DNA of 64,000 bases from Panorpa germanica (taxonomy: Eukaryota; Arthropoda; Insecta; Mecoptera; Panorpidae). The notes beneath the pieces were generated by a model, which searched no databases, was not told the DNA's origin, and saw only the letters and a program-made list of their open reading frames with translations. Made by a program: the position numbers and the translations under genes. Numbering within the stretch: the first letter of the stretch is position 1; every line of letters starts with the position of its first letter. Positions 21,382 through 32,989 of this stretch are shown piece after piece. The stretch is from the NCBI GenBank assembly GCA_963678705.1, contig OY783208.1, forward strand, positions 1,860,001-1,924,000, written 5' to 3'.

Positions 21382-21895
21382 TATATATGGAGTGTGAATA
21401 GCCTATATTTCCTATAGATTAAAAGTGTGTCCAAAATGTGTGCGAGGGAGAAAGGTATATGTTTCTATTAGTTCTCTATGCGCATGTGTCGAAAGTGACA
21501 GTTGTCAAGTCAGAGCTGTTTAGATATAATACGTGACAGTTGTTAAATATGACATTATATTGATGTAGAATAATGTAGATATGTATAAATATAAATAAAC
21601 TATATATAAATGCAAATATAACTAAAAACGTGAGTACTGTCCACACCTATTCCTATAGCCACATCTACGGCGTTCATGCCATGCTTTCACTGAACGGTCA
21701 CTGTTTTACTGACAGACGAGCTTTGTACCAACTAAAGAAATATAATTTCTTTACATATTTAATATTTATTATATCTAGACAGCTGTCACTTTCGACGCAT
21801 GCGCATAGAGAACAAATAGGAACATATACCTTTCTCTCTCGCACACATTTTGGACACACTTTTAATCTAACATAGGCTATTCGCACTCCATATAT
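21382..21895. mobile_element. foldback-like element with about 120-bp inverted repeats
   Basis: The left arm (21382-21510) and right arm (about 21779-21895) are reverse complements. They share TATATGGAGTGTGAATAGCC at the outer end and GGTATATGTTTCTATT and CGCATGTGTCGAAAGTGACAG further in, with a few mismatches. The about 270-bp centre is AT-rich and has no credible gene. A fragment of the outer arm recurs at 54889-54960. Long imperfect inverted arms fit a non-autonomous DNA transposon; superfamily unknown. Confidence 0.75.
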
Positions 21896-22738
21896 CCCAG
21901 TAAACATTTTGGAGTAAATTCTACTTAATTTCTATTACATATCATGAGTTTTTTGTCTGGAACGTGTTCGTTTTCTATTCAGTCGTTCATAGGAAAGGCC
22001 CTTTTTATGACCTACAGAGATCGCAACGACGGTTCACTGCTGAATTAAAAGCGGAGTCGGTTTATGATTTATGACCGGAATTATAAACTTGACACTAGCA
22101 GTGGTATAAAGCTTAATTGAATTCTACATTTTAGAGTCTGCAAAATATAAATATTTAAATGAAGAAATAAATAGATGTAATCTTTAGTACGGATTGTAAT
22201 TTTTTTAATGAATATTATTCATCTTCAACAATACTTGTTATATTAGTTTTTTACATTGTTTTGGTGATTCAAAAATCCACGATCGGCAGGTCTGCGTTAG
22301 GTTTAAAACCTCTGTCTTAGCATCGCTGCTTAGAGTATTCGTTTAAACACATTATATTCGGAGATTGAGGGAGACAGCGTGTGCCTATTACCATTAAAGA
22401 AATATTTGTTGAAAAAGGATAGCATATACTTTTAACATACTGTACTGAACGAAATACTATACAAGTATACAAGTGTAACGGTGAAAAATATATTTTACTT
22501 GTTTAACCGCATCTCGTTTCTTTCTCACTTTGGAATGAAAATGAACTAAAAAAAATATATCCTAGTGTGAAAGAAACAACTGCTACTTAATGAATGATGT
22601 TGGAAAAAGAAAGAATATTATTATGAAAAACTAACACAAAATCTGTGACAGGTAGAGAACTTGTAAAGCGTTAGAATAGAATTGTACGAGTGACTCGAAC
22701 TTCACCAAATAGGACACTTCACCAAATTGTTTACTGGG
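21896..22738 (+). mobile_element. family B element, long form
   Basis: 843 bp starting CCCAGTAAACATTTTGGAG and ending CAAATTGTTTACTGGG, directly abutting the foldback element on its left. Closely similar to 1626-2481 and 54016-54888. Confidence 0.85.
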
Positions 22739-23132
22739 TAACATGCTCTAAGACAGATATAAGAATAAATACACAATATTTAAATATTTTTCTGTTTTTA
22801 ATACAGTAAATATATAATGGTGGTATAGTGGACTTAGTAGAGGGGGGAGGGAGCATCCGTGACGTCACACATAATCTCCTGTCCGCTGTCGAAGCCAAAT
22901 AACACAGACCAAGTGATTAATGACAATAATATTTTGTCTGGTAATTAATTCGATGCTCAACGGACTAGTTTGGAGTGGGAGGCAGAGGGGATGGAGTGTT
23001 GGCATTGCAATGCTCTCCCCACTACTCTTACTCTATCGCTGCACTGTGCCTCCCACCCTGGTCTACAATAGATACAACTGATTATTTTACAAATGCATGC
23101 AAAAATATTAAACTATGAATAAAATAATAATA
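22739..23132. other. unassigned sequence
   Basis: Contains a G/C-richer stretch (about 22840-23060) unlike the surrounding repeats, with no open frame that looks coding. Confidence 0.3.
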
Positions 23133-23430
23133 AAAGTCATTTTGTCTCTTTAATTATTAAAGGGATTCAACGTTGTACACATTCCAAGTGCATGTGACAT
23201 CACAATCCTTGTGTAAGGTTACCAACCTTACAGCTCATAAATCTCTGCTATTAAAATGAAAACTCTGGGTTAAATAAAATGAAAACTTATTATTCTTTGC
23301 TAACTAACGCATGCGTACTAGATACACCGGACTGACCGAATCAACAAATAACTGACCTATGCCACTACATGTTACGTCATAAATATGGCCGACCATTTCC
23401 AGCGCTAAAACTACAATTCAAATTTTTAAT
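23133..23430 (-). repeat. family A fragment (reverse)
   Basis: Internal part of family A in reverse orientation, cut at both ends. Its right end (TTTTTAAT) is the junction with the next family A copy. Confidence 0.7.
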
Positions 23431-24033
23431 GGACTTCTGTCCTCATTTTTAGTGGTCAATTGATGTTAATAAATGTGTAATGGCGTGTCTATTTTATTAA
23501 ATATCTAAATGTTGACGGAGATATAGCAATTAAAAATTGGAATTGTAGTTTTAGCGCTGGAAATGGTCGGCCATATTTGTATGACGTGAATGCATTTCAA
23601 CGTCAGTTATTTGGTGAGTAGGTCAGTCCTGTGGTAATGTTTTGTAGCTGTTGGTAATCGAAATAATCAAGTCAAGTCAAAGAATAATAAGTTTTTATTT
23701 TATTTAACCCTGTTACGGCAGACATAATATTGAAACTTTATTATTCCTTGAAATAGCTGTAAATAATATTTGATATTTTGATATATAAATACATATAGCA
23801 GAGATTTATGAGCTCTAAAGGTTAGCAGCGATTGTGACGTCACATGCATTTGGAACGTTGTACAATGTTGAATCCCTTTAATAATTAAAGAGAAAAAATT
23901 ACTTTTTTAATTATTAATATCTCTTAAAATATAAGGAGTTATTAACAAATAATTGAACATTTGAGGTTCTAGTAACCCACTTTATCAATATATAGTACAC
24001 TTTTATAGAAATTAAAACAAAGGACACAAGCCC
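23431..24033 (+). mobile_element. family A element, full length
   Basis: 603 bp, from GGACTTCTGTCC to GGACACAAGCCC, so the inverted ends are preserved with two changes at the left. It lies head to head with the fragment to its left. Confidence 0.75.
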
Positions 24034-24807
24034 ATTACATTTGCGTATATGAATATATAAATCATTTCTAGGTTAACACGAACTATATCATTCGTACATG
24101 AATGCGCATGCGCGGTGTATACAATCTCAAGCCACGTAATTATTTACAATTGAACTTTGACATTTACTTTGCTTTTATTATTAAATTAAATAAATCAAGA
24201 ATTGAATTGAATTCATTATCACTCAGGTATTTATAGTTTGTTTTCCTTATTAAACCATAACGATTCTATTTTTAACTTTACCTTACTGACCAAATATAGG
24301 TTAAGTTTGTTAATTTCCTTTTGATGTTAATATTACAATTAATTTTTAAGTAATTAACATATATTTTAATATCTACATGGTCTAGTATTATCAGTGGTAA
24401 TAAGAATTAACTATTGTGGAAGGGGGGGGCTAGCCCTATCAAATATTATAAAAGTATGTTAGCATGTATAATGTTCTGTCAAAATTTGACAGCACAAAAT
24501 AATAAATGAAATAATACTGTTTTCTTAGAGTATTATGAGTTAGGATTATGAAAATTTGTTCGAATAGGGTTTGGGGTGTTTTAAAGTAATAACCAAATGC
24601 TGTTCAAGACTTTCCGAAAATGTTATTTTTATATCTGAATCATATTGTTATGAAGCCGTTTGATTGTACCCTTTGTAGCAAGACGTTTATAAATGTAAAT
24701 GAATTAAAATATCATTAAGCCTTTTTCTGGTAAGCCTTGTGATACGACTTTTATAATTTCAGCTGCGTTAAAAAGTTATAAATTAAATCATTTAGATATT
24801 AGGGAAC
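24034..24807. other. unassigned sequence
   Basis: AT-rich; nothing recognised. Confidence 0.3.
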
Positions 24808-25034
24808 GGGCTTGTGTCCTATGTCTGAATTTCTATACAAGTGTACTACATATTGATAAAGTTGGCTACAAAAACCTCAAATGTCCAATTATGTTGTGAG
24901 ATATTAACAATTAAAAAAGTCATTTTTTCCCTTAAATCATTAAAGGGATTCAACGTTGTACACATTCCAAATGCATGTGACATCACAATCCTTGTGTAAG
25001 GTTACCAACCTTACAGCTCATAAATCTCTGCTAT
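24808..25034 (-). repeat. family A fragment (reverse)
   Basis: Starts at the element end GGGCTTGTGTCCTATG and runs to TAAATCTCTGCTAT, where a LINE tail begins. Confidence 0.7.
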
Positions 25035-25039
25035 ATTAT

Positions 25040-26150
25040 TTTTATTATTAATTGTGTGTGCCTTTCGGCTTTACAATCTACCGTATTCTATTTCTTGTTA
25101 CATTTCATTCCTATCTTAACAATTCAGCCTTAAAACTAAACTTACTAATTTTATTTAAAACTAATTATTTTCCTAAAACTAAACTTAATTTATTTATTAA
25201 AACTAAAAAAAAAATTATTTTAGACTTTTAGTACTTCCAAAAAGTGCTTTCTGCTTCTTCTTCTCCTGACCCTCTCTCTTCATGTTCCCCATGCAAACTA
25301 GATAACGAGCTGGACCAGATAACTGGATTTTATATATGGACGACGGTCACTTCGCAGACAATTAATTATTCTAGACCTTTTTATCTCCAAACGTACTTTC
25401 TGCTTCTTCTTCTCTTGACCCTCTTCCTTCATTTTCCCTAGTCTTCCTTCTGTACTGGTCTATTCCCTAGTCTATTTTACTGGGCTGAAGTTTACCTGTT
25501 TCCTCGCTACTTCTTTCTTTCTCCTGCTTCCCTTCATTGCCTCTTTTAGTACTTCCTTTCTCTTCCTGTTCCTTGTGCAACCCAGCCATCAGCTTATTTC
25601 TTCTCCTGTTTTTTTTTTCCTTCTTACTATTTCCGCCATCCACCTCTTTCCTTCACTGCCTCCCTTTAATAGCTGTCCAATATTCCTTTCGCTCGCTACT
25701 TTTTCCTTACACTCAAACTTAATGTGCTCCAGTGTTTCGTCCTCCGCTCCGCACTCTACACTTTCTTTCCTCACTACTTTCCCAGTATCTGTTTCCTTTT
25801 TCCTCATTTCCCAATCTAAACCTTGCTGTTCTTCTTATGTGTTTTATGTCTTTTTCTATAAGGTACTGAGGCACATTATTTTCCCATAACCTTTTATATC
25901 TTGTATTGTAATTGCTTTTTTCGATTTTTCCCATTCTCTCCTGTTGTTGTATCTCCTTAACCCTTCTCCTTAGCTCCTCTTCCACACTTGCGCCTCCTTC
26001 TCTTCTCCTCTCTGCCTCCTCGATCGCCATTCCATTCCTTTCAAAGTACTCCTTTCTCTTTTTTGGACCTCCTCCCCCCATTCTTTATGCTATCCTCTCT
26101 TATTTTCTTTAAAATTTTGCATTCCGCCCGGGTCAATTTCTCCTCATATT
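25040..26150 (-). mobile_element. 5'-truncated LINE tail
   Basis: Minus-strand 3' end of a non-LTR retrotransposon. The reading frame encodes the end of ORF2, with a C-x2-C...H...C zinc motif that is intact in the copy at 38577 but disrupted here by a 2-base deletion at about 25755. The RNA strand near the 3' end has a small hairpin GCC-GAAA-GGC (GNRA loop, 25060-25069), also present at 42420. It ends in an ATTAATAATAAAAATA-type tail. No clear target duplication. Clade not determined. Confidence 0.75.
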
Positions 26151-26151
26151 T

Positions 26152-26284
26152 TGAATCACTTTAATAATTAAAGAGACAAAATGACTTTTTTAATTGTTAA
26201 TATCTCTTAACATATAAGGAGTTATTAACAAATAATTGAACATTTGAGGTTCTAGTAACCCACTTTATCAATATGTGGTACATT
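26152..26284 (+). repeat. family A fragment
   Basis: Terminal quarter of family A (CTTTAATAATTAAAGAGAC to CTTTATCAATATG), just upstream of the leucine-rich-repeat gene. Confidence 0.65.
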
Positions 26285-26391
26285 TAATATATCTATTAAT
26301 GAATGTAATTTTAGTTTCCAGATAAACTTAATACAGAATTTCCAATAATCCGAGCTGTCCAAATAGCTTGCTTACTTCTTTATTTGCCGCC

Positions 26392-29300
26392 ATGTTATTT
26401 TCAAGTCTTACAACCCATTGCATCGATCGCGTGCTATCGTACTTAACGAAAAAAGAAGTTGCGATATTTGCAGAAGTATTCCCAGAACACCAGGATGCCA
26501 TCGAGTCATATTGGAAGAAGATACTCAGCTTAAATTTAGTTGACATGGCGCCCGGCGAGTTAGAAGCACTTCTAGCGAACATAAGCCAGTGCACAAATTT
26601 AACGGTTTTGACGGCGTCCGGACCTCTTCCTTACAAAGTATCAGGGACGGACTTAATTACCATCGCAACTCATTGTCCAGCATTGGAAAAGATAAAGATT
26701 CCTGCGATAGAACTGACACCCAGTAGAACGGTTTTCTTGAGATCCTGCGCCAATTTAAAAACGCTGCATTTAACAGTTCCAATAGCAGGCAGAGGTGGTC
26801 CCGTGCCTGAATTAATTCTCTCCAATGATACTCAGCTGGAACGCTTGTCTATTTTAGAACTTCGAATATTCGGAGATACATTGAAAACAGATTTCTTTGC
26901 TGATGACCACCGAAGCTTTGTCTTGAGTAAGTGTGGCATTGTTTCACTGACACGTTTGTACACAACGGGTCTGCCGTTCATGAGGGCCGTTACTGATAAC
27001 CAAACCTCGCTTAAAACATTCTGTACTAATTATGGGGATGATGCATACTTAGAGAAAGTGTTTTCCAATAATCAACAGCTCATCAACGTTATGGTAATAG
27101 TTGGTATAATAACTGGAAGTTGTCTCAGGCACTTACCAACGACAGTTAAACGCCTGCATTTATATTACTGCTACAACATCGACTACGACATGTTAATGGA
27201 ATGTCTTCAAAGATTAGATCTTGAAATTTTGGGTATTGATGTTTGTAACAAGCCTGCCAATTTCCTCGAGGAGTTGGTAACAGCGTTACCAACATTACAA
27301 CACTTGTCTATTCGTTACCATCGAAATAATATATGGAGTCTAGAAAGTGTAAAGGATCTCAAGCAGTTAACAACGCTCAGAATAAGTCGTTTGCACGGAG
27401 ATCATAGTGATGAACTCACAAGAATAACGGACAGTTGCGTCAATCTGGAAATGCTTGACATAAAGGGAGACGTTGTTCAATTTAAGGAATATTTCATAAA
27501 GTCTATTGCGGCGTTGCCCAAACTTGAAGATGTTAGATTCTTATATCTTTATGATTTTAAAGTGAATAATTTAACTCCGTTGATCGGCAATTTCTTAAGG
27601 ATTCCTACTTCGCTTCCTCTTCGGATCTACTCCATTCGGCTTATCGACGAGGCAGTGGAGATAGTTATTCGCAAATCCACCATTTTGACGGTAAGTTTCA
27701 GAGTTAGGGCTGTCGCAGTATGGGACCGTATTTAAGCGACTGCGTATTCGGACGTAAATCGGCGGGTTGGATGAGCTACAAAACAAACCGCCTATGTGTG
27801 TCACAATACATATTTATAATAATTTATTTATCTTTATTTTTGATACAGCATTCAGTTGTTTACGTATTAAATCTGATATGCCTGGATAATAACCCAGTAA
27901 ACATTTTGGAGCATTTCGGAGTCACTTTGACATCATATTGAAGATGCGTATGATTTTTTTTGTCATGAAAGAGTTCATTTACAGTTCAGTTTCTCACAGT
28001 CGTTCTTATGAAATGTCTGTTTTATCGGCTACAGATGACAGAACCACTCCACCTGTCGGAATACAAATGAAGACAAAGTTGACGCGAACTATAATTGAGA
28101 ATTGGAAGTGAAATAGTGATAGAAACGTCACTAAATAGGGCACTTCACCAAATGTTTACTGGGAAGATAAGGGTATATTATCTTATTATGTTATTGGATA
28201 CCGAGCAGGTAACATAATCAAACGCATATGCTTACTGCATAAAATAAATGAAAAATTGTTTGTGCCATTTGTTTTAATTCATTCAACTATAAAAAAACCT
28301 CTACTACCTCTAAATAACAACAATTTATGAAATTTGGTTCTTGTTTAGAAATAGTATGCATAATTTTCTTTTATTGCTAGTTTTCCTGGAGTATTATACC
28401 ATTTTGGAATCCTGAAGAGTTGCGCCAATTTTTAAAAAAACTTGCCATAGTAGTGTTCATACTTTTTTTTACACCACGATGAGTTAAAGTGGACAGAAAG
28501 TAAAAATCTTTAAACATTTTAGGGAAAAAAATAATTGCCATTGATTTTTGTGTAAAAACTACTAGCATTCTGGGATTTTTAATGGTTGTGGTGGATAGCA
28601 GTGCTATTTAGGTTGACGATACAAAAAAAAAATCCGAAATATTTAAAAAATTGTGGTCATGGTAGTTAAACACATCTTAAGGTGTTTCAATTTTCCAAAA
28701 ATTTTAATTTTTTTTTATAATTCCTAAACAAAATGAGATAAATTTTTTTTTTCCTTGTGTAGTCATGAGCAGGGCCACCCTCTGGTGCCCGCTTATCGTT
28801 GAATATTGGGACACCCTGTATATATATCGAATGAAAGTTTGAATTTTTCTGGTTCCACAAAGTCTGTCTTTCTTGAATTAAAAGAATTAATTTTTCGGTG
28901 TCCATGATTCACTGAAATACAGACATAAACTGAAGCATGCTGAACATACTCGTCACAAGCGATGTCGCCGATATATCCGAAAATATCCGGATTGAAGATT
29001 TACATCGCGCGATCTTAGGTATCCCCTCCAGTCTGAAGCGGCTGTTTGCATTTACAAAGGTTCGGATAGGATATCGTTGTAGTAGTGGTAACGCTTGGTT
29101 GAAATTCGCGTTTATACGGTTCTAATGTGAGAGGTAGGTGCTGCCCGTATTCGGACTGCTTTGTAGCTTGCAGTGTGAGAGGTCTCATTGCATTTACAAG
29201 GTTCGGATAGGTAAAGCGTAGTGCCGCGTATACGTCCGGCCGAAATACGTCGAATTACGGTGCCATACTGAGACAGGCCTTAGACCAATTTGCATGTTTT

Positions 29301-29651
29301 CATAAAAGTAATAACTGAAATTCATTTACAGAAGTTGGAAATGTTTAGGCCAACGTTTACACAGGATTTGAAGGAAGGCGTAACTAAATTGTTGGATTTA
29401 TCGTATCCATCCATCACTGAAAAGGTTGGTTGTAGTGCCATTAAATTTAACCAATTTTATTTATCCATGAAGTAATCCTAGTAAATGATATGCAGAACTA
29501 GTAGTTAAATGTTGAAAGGAGAAATAATGAAAGCCCCTGAAAGTTATTTTAAACGAGTTTTACGAGTTTTCATTGAACTTTTATTTTACAGGATATTGAG
29601 GAGTTGATCATTGTAATTTTGGAAAAACTGAAAGAAATAATTTACTTTTAG
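26392..29651 (+). CDS. leucine-rich-repeat protein, F-box-like, three exons
   Basis: Exons 26392-27690, 29332-29424 and 29592-29651. Donors are ACG|GTAAGT and AAG|GTTGGT; acceptors are TTTACAG. All junctions are in phase 0, giving 483 residues. The ATG is in an ideal GCCGCCATG context. Residues 1-45 resemble an F-box (C-I-D-R-V-L-S-Y-L, then W about 35 residues on); the rest has irregular leucine-rich repeats as in FBXL proteins. The last exons add 50 residues ending in a short hydrophobic helix. If the F-box is real, the protein would select substrates for an SCF ubiquitin ligase; that is inference. The first intron (1.6 kb) contains a family B and a family D element. A possible AATAAA is at 29742-29747. 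Confidence 0.8.
27893..28163 (-). mobile_element. family B element, short form, in intron 1
   Basis: 271 bp, CCCAGTAAACA...TGTTTACTGGG, flanked by AA on both sides (27891-27892, 28164-28165). It is reverse relative to 18995-19210. Confidence 0.85.
28246..28827 (+). repeat. family D repeat copy 1, in intron 1
   Basis: Matches 35784-36636 and 51217-51805 throughout. The right end is always TTGGGACACCCTGTATA (one change in the third copy), followed by TA repeats. No inverted end on the left. A fixed 3' end with a variable 5' end suggests a LINE 3' untranslated region, but no coding part is attached. Confidence 0.7.
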
Positions 29652-29659
29652 TCGTATAA

Positions 29660-30041
29660 CAAATAATTCGTAAAAGATAGAAAGTTGAAATTTTGTTTGT
29701 GTATTAAGGTATTCAATATTAACTTGAAAAATTCAAAGAATAATAAAACGGGCGTTGAGAAGAATGGGAACCCGGAGTTTTATCAGTATTTCCAAAAATT
29801 TATTTGAGGTCACGTGTGCGATTTTTTAAGAGGGTAAAAATTATGCTACAAGGTAGAAATGTAATAGGTGTATTAACTTTAGTAGCTAATTTACAAATCG
29901 AAAAAGAATTCTCATAAATTTGGAAAATTAAAATATTTTTTTTGTTATAGTCAGTTTATATGAAACAACAGATTTTGTCGTTTAATAAATGGTTTGTCAT
30001 GTACTAATGATGTTTTATTTTTGTTTTTAATTTTCTTTTTT
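29660..30041. other. region downstream of the leucine-rich-repeat gene
   Basis: Includes a fragment (29668-29720) of the repeat at 19320-19575. No other feature. Confidence 0.35.
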
Positions 30042-30708
30042 TGTTCTAATTCTATGATCCTATGTTCTAATTCTATGATCCCATGTTCTAATTCTATGAT
30101 CCTATGTTCTAATTCTATAATCCCATGTTCTAATTCTATGATCCTATGTTCTAATTCTATGATCCCATGTTCTAATTCTATGATCCTATGTTCTAATTCT
30201 ATGATCCTATGTTCTAATTCTATAATCCCATGTTCTAATTCTATGATCCTATGTTCTAATTCTATGATCCTATGTTCTAATTCTATGATCCTATGTTCTA
30301 ATTCTATAATCCCATGTTCTAATTCTATGATCCTATGTTCTAATTCTATAATCCCATGTTCTAATTCTATGATCCTATGTTCTAATTCTATGATCCCATG
30401 TTCTAATTCTATGATCCTATGTTCTAATTCTATGATCCTATGTTCTAATTCTATAATCCCATGTTCTAATTCTATGATCCTATGTTCTAATTCTATGATC
30501 CTATGTTCTAATTCTATGATCCCATGTTCTAATTCTATGATCCTATGTTCTAATTCTATGATCCCATGTTCTAATTCTATGATCCTATGTTCTAATTCTA
30601 TAATCCCATGTTCTAATTCTATGATCCTATGTTCTAATTCTATGAGCCTATGTTCTAATTCTATGATCCCATGTTCTAATTCTATGATCCTATGTTCTAA
30701 TTCTCTTT
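30042..30708. repeat. 21-bp minisatellite, about 31.7 units
   Basis: Unit TGTTCTAATTCTATGATCCTA with three variants: GATCCTA, GATCCCA and AATCCCA. There are 31 full units and a partial one. Units with CCC are never adjacent. Because 21 is a multiple of 3 and the unit has no stop in at least one frame on each strand, both strands carry long open frames (289 and 291 codons). The minus-strand frame would be an I-I-E-L-E-H-R/G heptad coiled coil. I treat these as by-products of the repeat. Confidence 0.9.
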
Positions 30709-30979
30709 CCAAAAAGTCTATTGTATTTAAATTTCTTGTGATATATAAAATGGGTACAAAAATTGGAGAACAAAGGAAGAGACACGTTGCAGGGTGTGAG
30801 ACAGGGAAGAGGCAACACAGGAACATATCAGGAATTAGTGTAACTGACCTAAGGTTACCCTAAAAGGAAAGGTGCATGGAATAAAATGATTGTAGGAGGA
30901 GAAGGACAGAGGGAGGATGTAACGTGACAGAGGGCAGATATAGGAGAAGGCAAGAATAGAATTCGTATTATTAGATGTA
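30709..30979. other. unassigned sequence
   Basis: Purine-rich on the plus strand, with no gene seen. Confidence 0.3.
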
Positions 30980-30983
30980 TTAA

Positions 30984-31680
30984 GGAGGTACAGGACGTAA
31001 ACGTAAATGATGAAAACGTCGTGAAATTTGGAGGGTCGATACAAATAGTTAAAATACATGCTGTCTCAAACTTTTAGAGACCTAGGGTTCATAGTTTTCT
31101 TTTTATACATGATTAAAAATAGTCATTTTCCATACAAATCATAATTTTTAGCTCAATTTCACCACATAATATAACTTTTAACTATAAAAAAATGGTGACA
31201 CGGCTTTCAAAAACTAGGTGTATATAAAAGAATCTTTTCTGTAACTATTGCAAAAAGAAAATTATCAAAAGGATACCTAAGAAACAGTAAATGTAGGTTA
31301 TAAGCCGGCAACGTTGCAAATGCCAATTTGAGCGGGAAATTCAAAATCGGAATAAATGTTATATAAAATATAACAATTTATTTGTCAAAGAACCAAATCA
31401 CGCATGCGTCAACACACGTAAATTTACAGCGTTGCCAAATTTATTATTCCTTTTTAAAAATATTTAATTTGAATTTAAATTGAATTAATATAAATTTGAT
31501 ATTAATTATAGGTAATTTTTAATTTATTTAACTATTATATGCATAGTTTAATAGCGAATTGAAAAATTCATTTTCAAAGGTACAGTCCCAATATTTGCTC
31601 GTCCCTCATGTACTTCGTATTTTGCATTTCGTATTACCGAGAGATAAACTTTTTGCATTGACGGTACGTCCTGTACCTCC
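30984..31680. mobile_element. TTAA-flanked inverted-repeat element, copy 1
   Basis: 697 bp with perfect 15-bp inverted ends GGAGGTACAGGACGT and TTAA on both sides (30980-30983, 31681-31684). Second copy at 52875-53643. TTAA duplication is the mark of piggyBac-type transposition; the ends do not start with the usual CCC, so the assignment is tentative. No coding. Confidence 0.85.
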
Positions 31681-31689
31681 TTAAATTCT

Positions 31690-32082
31690 CAAACTAAACA
31701 AAGATTTCAGAGCCTCTGTGGCCTAAGTAATATGTTAGAAGTATTTCAACCGGAGAAACTCTTAACTTCGTTAAACGAAATATTAAAAAAGTGTGTCGGA
31801 AAATTGTCTGCTAAATAGAGTAAAGACATGTCAGTTGATCTTTATGAACTGTTTTGAAAACATGCTTAAAATCTGAAATTCAGAAAATTCATTCCATTAA
31901 GGAACTCATGAACTTATTGCTGATAAAATTCAAAACCCTTGCATCCAGTTTTCCGGAGGTAATAACAACATGCTTTCTAATCTTGACTTTTCCGATTACA
32001 ACTACAACAGTTAAACGAAGTTTTTCGAAGTTAAAACTGATAAAAAATTGTCTAAACACTTCTATGGGACAGGCAGAAAGTC
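31690..32082 (+). pseudogene. hAT transposase remnant (C-terminal dimerisation region)
   Basis: A frame at 31854-32082 carries F-P-E-V, L-T-F-P-I-T-T-T-T-V-K-R-S-F-S-K-L-K-L-I-K-N, the hAT C-terminal signature in the form found in zinc-finger MYM-type relatives. Upstream frames are broken. The right end is cut by a family A fragment. There is no catalytic region and no terminal repeats. Confidence 0.8.
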
Positions 32083-32183
32083 TATTTTATTAAATAGCTA
32101 AATGTTGACGAAGATATAGCAATTAAAACTTTGAATTGTAGTTTTAGCGCTAGAAATGGTCGGCCATATTTATGACGTAACTA
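32083..32183 (+). repeat. family A fragment
   Basis: Short internal piece (TCTATTTTATTAAATAGCTA to GGTCGGCCATATTTATGACG). Confidence 0.6.
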
Positions 32184-32235
32184 TTAGGAGAAGAATAATG
32201 GTTTCAACGTTTTGTAATTTTTTTTAAATTAATTG

Positions 32236-32682
32236 ATATGAATGTACAACATATTAAGTTTATTGTGTGAAGATTTGAAGTCGATTGGAGTAAAACTGTT
32301 GGAGATATAGAGTTTTAAGTCTTCACCTCTCTGATCTGGTTTCGTCTTTCTTTGAAACTTTTAAACGCGTTTTTCTCACACTTAGCTTTTTCAGAGTCGG
32401 TGTCCTCTCTAGCTCAAAATCTACTGCACCGATCCGCAATGAAATCATTTTGGTTTTTTGATTTCAAATAATCCAGTGATGAGTTATGAGGGACACCGCA
32501 ATGAAACTTTTTTTTGTGACGTCACCGGAGATTCGCTGTCAATGGCTCATTTCTTGATATTTATTTATGAAAATTTCACAAAGTATTCTTTAAATGTTAT
32601 TTTATCATGTAGTAATTATAGAAATAATTATATATTAACAGTGTCGTCAAAAAACATTATCGAAAATATACTTTTTTGTATC
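32236..32682 (+). repeat. family C repeat copy 3
   Basis: Close to the family core from ATGAATGTACAACATATTAAG to CATTATCGAAAATATAC, missing the TTTACATAAATGCCGAGG segment. Confidence 0.7.
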
Positions 32683-32989
32683 GTTATTGTTAATGGGAAA
32701 TGTTCGTCTTCGTATACAAATACTTCTTGGTGAACCTTACATAATACTCGTGATAAACATTATACGTTTAGTTCTAGATAACAAAAGTCAATGACTTTAA
32801 GTTGTGACCATGCAAAGGTCAACAATTTTGATAATCTTCCTATTGCCGTACAGGTTTTGACAAATTAAAATAAAAATAAAATCAACACCACAAAACTAAT
32901 TGGTTTTTTATTCAATAACAATCTAATCAAGATTAAAGTACCATTCCCACTCACTGATTAAATTTAATATACGTTTTGTTTGTATTTTT
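32683..32989. other. unassigned sequence
   Basis: Nothing recognised. Confidence 0.3.

Noticed and set aside
28937..29125. Extra coding exon in intron 1 of the F-box-like gene
   Set aside because: Coding-like composition and an AAAG|GTTCGG donor-like site, but no upstream acceptor gives a frame compatible with phase 0 exons.
29951..30863. Two long proteins on opposite strands of the minisatellite
   Set aside because: Both are automatic results of a 21-bp repeat without stops; no promoter, splice or homology evidence.
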